Shown piece by piece: positions 24,409-31,220 of a DNA stretch of 32,850 bases; position 1 is the first letter of the stretch; each line of letters begins with the position of its first letter. Source of the DNA: Rhodospirillaceae bacterium. GTDB lineage: Bacteria > Pseudomonadota > Alphaproteobacteria > Rhodospirillales > UBA2165. The notes under the pieces are model-generated. The model was not told the DNA's origin, did not search any database, and was given only the letters and a program-made list of their open reading frames with translations. Where the stretch lies: positions 1 to 32,850 of the forward strand of contig NZAK01000131.1 of NCBI GenBank assembly GCA_002687515.1. The letters are read 5' to 3'. Both the position numbers and the translations under genes were made by a program.

Positions 24409-25159
24409 CGCGCTGGGACTGGCTTCGGCGCGCCTGATATCCTTAGTTGGGGCCGGCGGCAAGACCAGCTTGATGTTCGCCCTGGCGCGGGAATTTGCTG
24501 GTTCCGGCGAGCGGGTTCTGGTCACCACCACCACCAAAATCGCCAGCTCCGAGGCGGACGGGCCCTGGCCCAGTTTCGGCGCCTCTACGGCGGCCGGTAT
24601 TGTCGGCCAAGCCGGCGCCGCCGCGTCGCCGGTGATCGCCTATCACCACGAATTGGCCGGCGCCGGGCGGCTCCAGGGTTTCGATCCCGCGATCGTCGAC
24701 GAATTGGCGCGGGACGGAACGTTCGCCCGGATCCTGGTCGAGGCCGATGGCTCGGCGCGCCGGCCCTTGAAAGCGCCGGCGAGCCACGAACCGGTGGTGC
24801 CGCCGGCCACCGATGCCTTTATCGCCGTCGCCGGCCTGAACGGGCTGGGCCGGCCGCTGCACGAAGACAATCTTTTCCGCCCGGAAATTTGGCAACGGAT
24901 AACTAATGACAGCGCCGGCGATCCGATCACCGCCGGCGCCGTTGCTGAGGCCTACCTGCACCCGGACGGCCTCGCCAAGGGATGCCCGCCCGAAGCGGCC
25001 AAAATCCTGTTTCTAAACCGCGCCGACAACCCGGGCCGCATCGCCGCCGCCGAACAAATCATCCGATCCTTAAGCGACGCCTCCGATGGCCGCCCCGACC
25101 GTGCCGTCCACGGGGTTCTGCTGCCGGCGCCGGTTATCACCGGGGTCCTGTCAAAGTAG
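24392..25159 (+). CDS. yqeC: YqeC-family selenium cofactor biosynthesis protein
   Basis: A 255-residue P-loop protein: ISLVGAGGKTSLMFALA with the loop at 20-26 (K24), TTTTKI, ILVEADGSARRPLKAP, and FIAVAGLNGLGRPL. This is the YqeC family, a putative ATPase that always travels with YqeB and selenium-dependent molybdenum hydroxylases. The start lies inside the end of yqeB (17-base overlap), showing tight coupling. It is the last of the maturation genes; the next gene has its own strong ribosome site 73 bases on. The molecular function is unproven; selenium transfer to the Mo site is the working idea in the literature. Confidence 0.87.
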   Translation: MAILIDALGLASARLISLVGAGGKTSLMFALAREFAGSGERVLVTTTTKIASSEADGPWPSFGASTAAGIVGQAGAAASPVIAYHHELAGAGRLQGFDPAIVDELARDGTFARILVEADGSARRPLKAPASHEPVVPPATDAFIAVAGLNGLGRPLHEDNLFRPEIWQRITNDSAGDPITAGAVAEAYLHPDGLAKGCPPEAAKILFLNRADNPGRIAAAEQIIRSLSDASDGRPDRAVHGVLLPAPVITGVLSK

Positions 25160-25232
25160 ACCTGAACTGTGCTTAAATCCGAGGCGCGCGGTTTCAAGTT
25201 TTATTCCGTGCCGAGGAAATCGAGGAGGAAAC

Positions 25233-25928
25233 ATGGGCGAGCGGATCGTTTCCCTGCATGCGTTCTATAAACACGGCGAGGTCGAGGCGGACGCCTATCT
25301 TAGCCATCCGACCGCGCCCGGCCCCTGGCCGGCGGTAATCGTCGCCCACGAATGGTGGGGCCTGGAGGAGCATTTCCGGGATTTCAGCCGGGAACTGGCC
25401 AGCCACGGCATGGTGGTTCTGGTGCCGGACCTCTATCACGGCAAGGTCACCGGTGATCCGGCGGAAGCGGCGCTGCTGAAAACATCCCTCGATATCGACC
25501 GGGCGGTCGAGGAAATTGGCGTCGCCGCCGCTTATCTTCGCAACCTGCCGTTCGTGTCGGAAAAGGTGAGCATCGTCGGCTTCTGCATGGGCGGCGGCCT
25601 CGCCTTGCTGGCGGCAAGCCGTAGCAGTGAGTTCAGCGCCGGCGTCATCTACTTTCCTTCCATATACCCCGATACCAGCGAGCTCGAAAACATATCCTGT
25701 CCGCTGCAATTCCATTATGGGACCGCCGACACGGTAACGCCGAGATCGGAAATCGACCGCATCACCCGAACCCTGGATGGCGCCGGAAAACTTTATGAGC
25801 TGCACCTCTACGAAGGCGCCGATCATGCTTTCGTAAACGACATGCACCCCGAGCATTACGACCAGGAATCGACGCAAGCCACCTGGCCTCGTACCGTCGA
25901 GTTCCTAAACCGGCACACCCGGGAATGA
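25233..25928 (+). CDS. Dienelactone hydrolase family protein
   Basis: A 231-residue alpha/beta hydrolase of the dienelactone hydrolase type. The nucleophile Cys is in VGFCMGGGLALL (C118), the Asp in YGTADTVTP (D166) and the His in EGADHAFVND (H198); these are the classical Cys-Asp-His triad at normal spacing. VAHEWWGLEEHFRDFSREL is the oxyanion-side segment with the family Glu. ATG 25233 follows GAGGAGG by the right distance; the frame is open further upstream but overlaps yqeC. Members open lactones in aromatic degradation or act on other small esters. With no ring-cleavage dioxygenase nearby the substrate here is open. Confidence 0.92.
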   Translation: MGERIVSLHAFYKHGEVEADAYLSHPTAPGPWPAVIVAHEWWGLEEHFRDFSRELASHGMVVLVPDLYHGKVTGDPAEAALLKTSLDIDRAVEEIGVAAAYLRNLPFVSEKVSIVGFCMGGGLALLAASRSSEFSAGVIYFPSIYPDTSELENISCPLQFHYGTADTVTPRSEIDRITRTLDGAGKLYELHLYEGADHAFVNDMHPEHYDQESTQATWPRTVEFLNRHTRE

Positions 25929-25975
25929 AGTCAAGGCAACGCCGTCATTGGCGAGGCGACGGAATTCCGCGGTGC

Positions 25976-26013
25976 GGCAAAATCATCAAAACCGGCCAGC
26001 CGGAACCGCTCTA
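25976..26013. repeat. Degenerate right end of the inverted-repeat element
   Basis: GGCAAAATCATC (25976-25987) and CCGGAACCGCTCTA (26000-26013) both occur in the same order at the right end of the 324-bp element, where they are further apart. This looks like a shortened, decayed copy in the gap before the CoA-ligase gene. Confidence 0.5.
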
Positions 26014-26041
26014 AGCCTATCTATTTCAACGGCGGTGGGAA

Positions 26042-26059
26042 TTGGGTACCATCACCCAA
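26042..26059. promoter_or_regulatory. 6-bp inverted repeat before the locus C ligase
   Basis: TTGGGT and ACCCAA are separated by 6 bases, 35 bases before the ATG. It could be an operator or a leader hairpin. It does not resemble the MarR operator of locus B. Confidence 0.3.
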
Positions 26060-26093
26060 GGATTTGTTTATTTACCCGGGAAATGTCTGAACC

Positions 26094-27674
26094 ATGGTCA
26101 AGGGCGAGCAATTCGATGTTCCCGTTCCCGAGCAACTGAACCTCGGTGAATTTTTCCTGGACGTCAATTTGGAGGCGGGCAGGGGCGACAAGACGGCCCT
26201 TTATTACGAAGGCGGCACCTACAGCTTCTTGGAATTGTGGCGCCTCACCAACAAGTTCGGAAACCTGCTCCGATCGCTCGGCGTGGAGCCCGAGAACCGG
26301 GTCCTGTTGATCCTCGAGGATTCACCCGAATGGGTTGCCGCCTGGCTGGCCACACTGAAAGTCGGCGGCGTCGGCACCCACGCCTACACCTATCTGCCGC
26401 CCCACGATTACCAATATCTGATCAATTTGGTGCGGCCCAAGCTGGTGATCGCCGATCAAGCAACCTTGGCGCGGGTGCGCGAAGCCGGGCGCGGCCTGAA
26501 ATATCCGAAAGCCCTGCTGGTCGCCGGCGACGGGGATTTCGACTTGCGCGAAGGCGAGTTTAGCCTGGCCGAGTTGCTGCCATCGGCCGGCGATACATTG
26601 GAAGTTGAGCCCACCCATAGGGACGACATTTCCTATTGGAGTTTTTCCGGCGGTACCACCGGCAAGCCGAAGGGCGTGCCCCACAGGAACGGCGATGCGG
26701 TCGTCTCTTTCGCATCATTCGATAGCTTTCTCGGCTACACGCTGGATGACATCGTGTTCCGGGTCCCCAAGCTGTTTTTCCACTATGCCCGCGACAACGG
26801 ACTTCTGTTCGCACTCAGGAGCGGCGCCGCGTCGGTCCTCGCGGCGGAAAAAACATCGGCCGCCCTGGTCTTCGATATATTCCGGAAATACCTGCCGACG
26901 GTAATGCTGAACGTGCCCACCATGATGCGGGCGATGCTGGAAACGCCGGAAGAAGAGCGCGCCGATCTGAGCAGCCTCAAGCGCAACTACTCGTCGGGCG
27001 AAGTGCTCTCGCCGCAACTCTTGGGCCAGTGGCTGGAGTCTTTCGGCGGCGAGGTGATCGACCGGCTGGGTTCCGCCGAATCCGGCGTCGGCTATCTGTG
27101 CAACCGTCCGGGCGCCGTGGTGCCGGGAAGTTCGGGCACCGTATGCCCGCTCAACGAGGTCAAGCTGGTGGACGAGGCCGGGCAGGAGGTGCCCGAGGGC
27201 CAGCCGGGCCTGTTGATGACGCGCAGCGAAGCCACCGCCCTTTATTATGTGCGCGAGCACGAGAAAACGAAAACCACCTTCCCGGGCGGCGGATGGATCA
27301 ATACCGGCGATCTGTTCACCCGGGACGAGAACGGTTATTTCTGGCATGTCGGGCGCGCCAACGACATGGTGAAGGTGAGCGGCGTCTGGGTGTCGCCGCT
27401 GGAAATCGAACATGGCCTTCAGGATTATCCGGGCGTCAAGGAATGCGCGGCGATGGCGGTTAAGGACTTGGACGGGTTGATGAGCATCAAGGCGTTCGTG
27501 GTGCTTAACGAGGATGTGGCGATCTCTTCCGAGATGCCGGCGGCCTTGCAAAAATTCTGCAAGCAGACCTTGGCGCCGCACAAATTCCCGCAGGCCGTTG
27601 AATTCATGGCGGAGCTGCCGAAGACCGGCCAGGGGAAAATCGACCGGCGTGTTTTGCGGGGCGGCGCGGGATAA
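26094..27674 (+). CDS. Benzoate-CoA-ligase family protein (aryl-CoA ligase)
   Basis: A 526-residue adenylate-forming enzyme of the benzoate / 4-hydroxybenzoate-CoA ligase branch. It begins EQLNLGEFFLDVNLEAGRGDKTALYY, has the nucleotide motif FSGGTTGKPKGVPH (184-197), the branch-typical KLFFHYARDNGLLFALRSGA, RLGSAESGVGYLC, the hinge region GDLFTRDENGYFWHVGRANDMVKVSG and the catalytic Lys near LPKTGQGKIDRRVLRG. It forms an aromatic acyl-CoA from acid, ATP and CoA. It heads locus C and would supply an aroyl-CoA to the redox enzyme downstream (inference). The first motif has Gly-Gly where most have Ser-Gly-Ser/Thr. The substrate is uncertain. Confidence 0.9.
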   Translation: MVKGEQFDVPVPEQLNLGEFFLDVNLEAGRGDKTALYYEGGTYSFLELWRLTNKFGNLLRSLGVEPENRVLLILEDSPEWVAAWLATLKVGGVGTHAYTYLPPHDYQYLINLVRPKLVIADQATLARVREAGRGLKYPKALLVAGDGDFDLREGEFSLAELLPSAGDTLEVEPTHRDDISYWSFSGGTTGKPKGVPHRNGDAVVSFASFDSFLGYTLDDIVFRVPKLFFHYARDNGLLFALRSGAASVLAAEKTSAALVFDIFRKYLPTVMLNVPTMMRAMLETPEEERADLSSLKRNYSSGEVLSPQLLGQWLESFGGEVIDRLGSAESGVGYLCNRPGAVVPGSSGTVCPLNEVKLVDEAGQEVPEGQPGLLMTRSEATALYYVREHEKTKTTFPGGGWINTGDLFTRDENGYFWHVGRANDMVKVSGVWVSPLEIEHGLQDYPGVKECAAMAVKDLDGLMSIKAFVVLNEDVAISSEMPAALQKFCKQTLAPHKFPQAVEFMAELPKTGQGKIDRRVLRGGAG

Positions 27675-27761
27675 TATGAATAGGCCGCGCACTTTGAGAA
27701 TGACGCCAAGAAAAACACTTAGATTCAAGTTGGCGGAAGCGCCGGTCGGAGGAAACGGATC

Positions 27762-28664
27762 ATGCTGCTGAGTTTACCGGATTTCGACCTGGCTTCGCCG
27801 AGCAGCGTCGCCGAGGCCTGCGCCCTGCTCGCAAAGCAGGACGGCGAAGCGCGCTTGTTCGCCGGCGGCACCGACCTGTTCGTCAAGATGAAGCACCGGC
27901 GGGCGACACCCCGCCACCTGATCAACATCAAGGGCATCGAAGGGCTCGACCATATCAGTCACGACGAAACCGCGGGCCTCCGTATCGGCGCGCTCTGCAC
28001 CGCGCAGGCGATCAATGATTCGCCGGTGATCTCTGAAAAGTTCCCGGTCCTCGTCCAGGCCGCCGGGCTCCTCGGAACCACCCATATCCGCAATCTCGGA
28101 ACCATCGGCGGCAATCTCGCCAACGCCTCTCCCTCGGCCGAATTCGCGCCGCCGCTGCTGGTCCTGGGCGCCTCCGTCGAGGCCGCGGGGATCGAACGAA
28201 CGCGATCGATCCCGATCGATGAATTCTTCCTCGGCCCCGGGAAAAGCGCCTTGGCGGCGGACGAGATGGTCACCGAAATACGGGTGCCGGTGCCGCCCGC
28301 CGGCGCCGAAGCCATTTACCTCAAGCACGGCCTCCGCCGCATGGATGTGGCGACCGCTTCGGCGGCGGCGCTTCTCGTCGCCGATGGCGGGCTGATCGGC
28401 GAAGCCAGGATCGCCCTTGGCGCCGTCGCGCCGACGCCGTTCCGCGCAGGCCCGGCCGAAGCCATGTTGCGGGGGCAGGCGATCGACGGAGCGGCGGCTG
28501 ATGGCGGGCTTCTGGAGCAGGCGGCGCGCCGCGCCGAAGAGCAAACCGAACCCATCGACGATTTGCGCGGCACGGCCGAATATCGGCGAAAAATAATCCG
28601 CCTGCTGGTTCGCCAGGGCCTGGACCGGGTGCTCGGCCGGCTGACCGGAGAGGCATCGCCATGA
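27762..28664 (+). CDS. CoxM-like FAD-binding subunit of a molybdenum enzyme, locus C
   Basis: A 300-residue FAD subunit of the xanthine-oxidase-family type: LFAGGTDLFVKMK and LGTTHIRNLGTIGGNLANASPSAEFAP are the two FAD-binding segments, and the C-terminal CO-dehydrogenase-flavoprotein domain begins near YLKHGLRRMDVATASAAALL. The extra cysteine loop of the locus B subunit is absent. GGAGG lies before the ATG. The stop overlaps the start of the next gene (ATGATG), so the two are made together. That partner is not a CoxS/CoxL pair but a ferredoxin-half fused to a DMSO-reductase-type protein, so this FAD subunit seems to have been recruited to a different molybdoenzyme family. It probably exchanges electrons with NAD(H) or ferredoxin. 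Confidence 0.9.
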   Translation: MLLSLPDFDLASPSSVAEACALLAKQDGEARLFAGGTDLFVKMKHRRATPRHLINIKGIEGLDHISHDETAGLRIGALCTAQAINDSPVISEKFPVLVQAAGLLGTTHIRNLGTIGGNLANASPSAEFAPPLLVLGASVEAAGIERTRSIPIDEFFLGPGKSALAADEMVTEIRVPVPPAGAEAIYLKHGLRRMDVATASAAALLVADGGLIGEARIALGAVAPTPFRAGPAEAMLRGQAIDGAAADGGLLEQAARRAEEQTEPIDDLRGTAEYRRKIIRLLVRQGLDRVLGRLTGEASP

Positions 28665-31087
28665 TGGAAAAGGCACGGTTCACGGTCAATGGCGAGGTCC
28701 GCGAATTGGCGCTGGCGCCGACGCGCACGCTCTTGGATGTGCTGGTCGGGGAGTACCGCATGTCGCGCACCAAGGAAGGCTGCGGGGTCGGCGAATGCGG
28801 CGCCTGCGGCGTTTCCATCGACGGCAAGCTGGTCTGTTCCTGCCTGGTGCTGGCCGCCGACGCGGCGGGCAGGGACATCGTCACGATGGAAAACGAGACC
28901 GCCGGCACGCCCGGCTTCAGTCCCCTGATGGAAGCCTTCATCCATCCCGACGAAGGCGCGCGCCGCACCGATTATTCCGATCCCGGCGCCCCGGAAACGA
29001 CCACCAAAATCACCGGCGAAAGCACCGAGGTTCCCACCTATTGCCACCTCTGCCCGGCCCATTGCGCGATGAAGGCGGTGGTCGAAGGTGGACAGATTGT
29101 CGATCTGGAACCGGATATGGACAGCGGCCTCTATGCCGAACAATGCGCGGTCAACAAGGGACGCTTCACCATCCCCGAGGTTCTCGGCCACAAGGACCGG
29201 CTGCGCTTTCCGCAAAAAAGGGTGGGCGCCAGGGGCGGCGGCGAATGGGAGCGCATTTCCTGGGACGAGGCGCTCGATACCATCGCCGGCAAATTCAACC
29301 AATTGAAGGACAGCCTCGGCCCGCAATCGGTGGCCTTCGGGCTCGGCGAGCCGAAGGGGTTGGAATTCGCCTTCGCGCAGCGCCTGGCCAGCGCCTTCGG
29401 CACCCCGGGCGTGGTCACGCCGGGCTGGTGCTGCGGCATTCCGAAGGGCATGAGCGCCGCCTTCACCTATGGCGCCGGCACCGTCGCCGACGATGCCGGC
29501 TCGCCCCGCCTGCTGGTCCTCTGGGGCGTCAACATGGCCCATACCACCGGCGGGCTGAGGCGGGAAAACCTGGAGAATATCATCGAAGCCGGGGGCAAGC
29601 TGGTCGCCATCGATCCGCAATACACCTATGTGGCGCGCATCGCCGATCTTTGGATCCGGGTGCGCCCCGGGGCCGACGGCGCCTTTGCCGCGGGCGCCCT
29701 GAAGGTGATCGTCGAGGAGCAGCTTTACGACCAGGATATCGTCGAAAACTGGACCGTCGGGTTCGAGGAGCTGCGCGCCGAGCTCGCCGCCTTCTCCCTC
29801 GAGGAGGTCGAAAAGCTGAGCTGGGTGCCGCGCGCCAAGATCGAGGAATTTGCCCGCCTCTACGCCGAAACCAAGCCCGCCGCCCTGCATAACGGCAACG
29901 CCCTCGACCAATTGGTCAACAGTTTCCAGGTCGGGCGCGTCATCTCCATCATGCGGGCGATCTGCGGCAACCTCGACATCCCGGGCGGCGATGTCAGCCT
30001 GACCGCGCCGCCCTATACGCGGCCGGCGAAATTCTTTCTGTTGAACAAATATCCAAGGAACGCGGAACGGATACTCGGCGATAAATTCAAGTTCGCCCAG
30101 CGTTCGGCCTTCATTCCGCCGCATGTGATGACCAAGGCGGTTCTCGAAGAAGACCCCTATCCGATCAAGGCGGCGATGTTCATCCTCACCAATCCGCTGG
30201 TCAGCTATCCCAATTCGAAGGAGACCTATGACGCCCTGATGAAGCTGGATTTCATCGCCATCTCGGAACTTTTCATGACGCCGACGGCGGCCCTCGCCGA
30301 TATCGTTTTGCCCGCCGCCTGGGGGATGGAACATGATGAGGTCGGTTACTGGCCCGGCTGGTACGAGGAAATCCGGTCCTACCCGAAGATCGTCGATGCC
30401 CCCGACGAATGCTGGCCCGACACCAAGATCGTCAACGAGCTGGCCAAGCGGCTGCACCTGGCCGAGGATTTCTGGGAGGACGACGAGGACGCCCTCGATA
30501 TGATGATGGCGCCGAGCGGCATGAGCTATGACGAGTTCAAGAAGAAACGGGTCCTGAAGCCGGAGATGAAATACCAACGCCACCAATACCGGACGCCGTC
30601 GCGCAAGATCGAGATATACTCCGAGCAATTGGAAGAAATCGGCTATGCGCCGCTGCCCCTCTGGGAGGAGCTGCGGAAGGTGCCGGAAGCTCCGGACGGG
30701 TATCCCCTGCTGCTTACCAACGCCAAGGAAGAAGCGTTCATGCTGAGCGGCTTCAAGCATATCGCCAGCCTGCGCCTGATCCGGCCCGATCCGATGGTCG
30801 AAATGCACCCCGACACGGCGCTGGATTTGGGCCTTGAGGAAGGCGCCTGGGTGACGATCGAAACCCCGGAAGGCAAGATCAAACAGCGCCTGTCGCTCAA
30901 CCCCGAGATAGACCCAAGGGTGGTGATGGCGGCCTTCGGATGGTGGTTCCCGGAAGAAGGCGAGGAAAGCGCCTATGGCTGGCAGACCAGCAACATCAAC
31001 ATGCTGACCCCTTCGGGTCCGGATTACGATCCCTCGACCGGCGGCGTCACCCTGCGCGGCATCCCGTGCAAGGTCTACGGCGCTTGA
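28661..31087 (+). CDS. Fusion: CoxS-type [2Fe-2S] ferredoxin domain + DMSO-reductase-family Mo/W oxidoreductase
   Basis: An 808-residue protein made of two families. Residues 1-95 are the N-terminal ferredoxin half of a xanthine-oxidase-type small subunit (FTVNGEVRELALAPTRTLLD; C41, C46, C49, C61). The helical second half (QCGxCTPG, GNLCRCTGY) is missing. From about 125 a DMSO-reductase-type subunit follows: C128, C131, C135 and C162 bind a [4Fe-4S] cluster (YCHLCPAHC, EQCAVNKG). PGWCCGIPKG (C257, C258) stands where the Mo or W ligand is expected. ALADIVLPAAWGMEHDEVG and the C-terminal barrel (PLLLTNAKEEAFMLSG to VTLRGIPCKVYG) bind the bis-molybdopterin guanine dinucleotide. No Tat signal is seen, so it is cytoplasmic. 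Next genes encode a UbiD decarboxylase and, upstream, the FAD subunit and an aryl-CoA ligase. The substrate is unknown; oxidation, hydroxylation or reductive dehydroxylation of an aromatic compound are all possible. Confidence 0.9.
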   Translation: MMEKARFTVNGEVRELALAPTRTLLDVLVGEYRMSRTKEGCGVGECGACGVSIDGKLVCSCLVLAADAAGRDIVTMENETAGTPGFSPLMEAFIHPDEGARRTDYSDPGAPETTTKITGESTEVPTYCHLCPAHCAMKAVVEGGQIVDLEPDMDSGLYAEQCAVNKGRFTIPEVLGHKDRLRFPQKRVGARGGGEWERISWDEALDTIAGKFNQLKDSLGPQSVAFGLGEPKGLEFAFAQRLASAFGTPGVVTPGWCCGIPKGMSAAFTYGAGTVADDAGSPRLLVLWGVNMAHTTGGLRRENLENIIEAGGKLVAIDPQYTYVARIADLWIRVRPGADGAFAAGALKVIVEEQLYDQDIVENWTVGFEELRAELAAFSLEEVEKLSWVPRAKIEEFARLYAETKPAALHNGNALDQLVNSFQVGRVISIMRAICGNLDIPGGDVSLTAPPYTRPAKFFLLNKYPRNAERILGDKFKFAQRSAFIPPHVMTKAVLEEDPYPIKAAMFILTNPLVSYPNSKETYDALMKLDFIAISELFMTPTAALADIVLPAAWGMEHDEVGYWPGWYEEIRSYPKIVDAPDECWPDTKIVNELAKRLHLAEDFWEDDEDALDMMMAPSGMSYDEFKKKRVLKPEMKYQRHQYRTPSRKIEIYSEQLEEIGYAPLPLWEELRKVPEAPDGYPLLLTNAKEEAFMLSGFKHIASLRLIRPDPMVEMHPDTALDLGLEEGAWVTIETPEGKIKQRLSLNPEIDPRVVMAAFGWWFPEEGEESAYGWQTSNINMLTPSGPDYDPSTGGVTLRGIPCKVYGA

Positions 31088-31091
31088 GTAG

Positions 31092-31118
31092 ACCCGATTG
31101 GCGCCGGTATAATCGGGT
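31092..31118 (+). promoter_or_regulatory. 8-bp hairpin between the Mo fusion gene and ubiD-like gene
   Basis: ACCCGATT and AATCGGGT form an 8-bp stem with an 11-base loop, 4 bases after the stop codon. Only a short TT follows, so complete termination is unlikely; mRNA stabilisation or partial read-through would set different levels of the two products. A further GGGGCC / GGCCCC hairpin lies near 31185-31200. Confidence 0.4.
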
Positions 31119-31220
31119 TTCACCAAGGAGCGGCGGCGCCCGCGTGACTTCGATCCGGGATCGCTTCATCTTCATTAGATTTATGGGGGCCATCGGCCCC
31201 GCCGAAAGGATGCTCTGATC

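Noticed and set aside
28316-31126. Long open frame (936 codons) on the minus strand
   Set aside because: Antisense of the Fer2-DMSO-reductase fusion gene, with no motif, no ribosome site and the same composition artefact.
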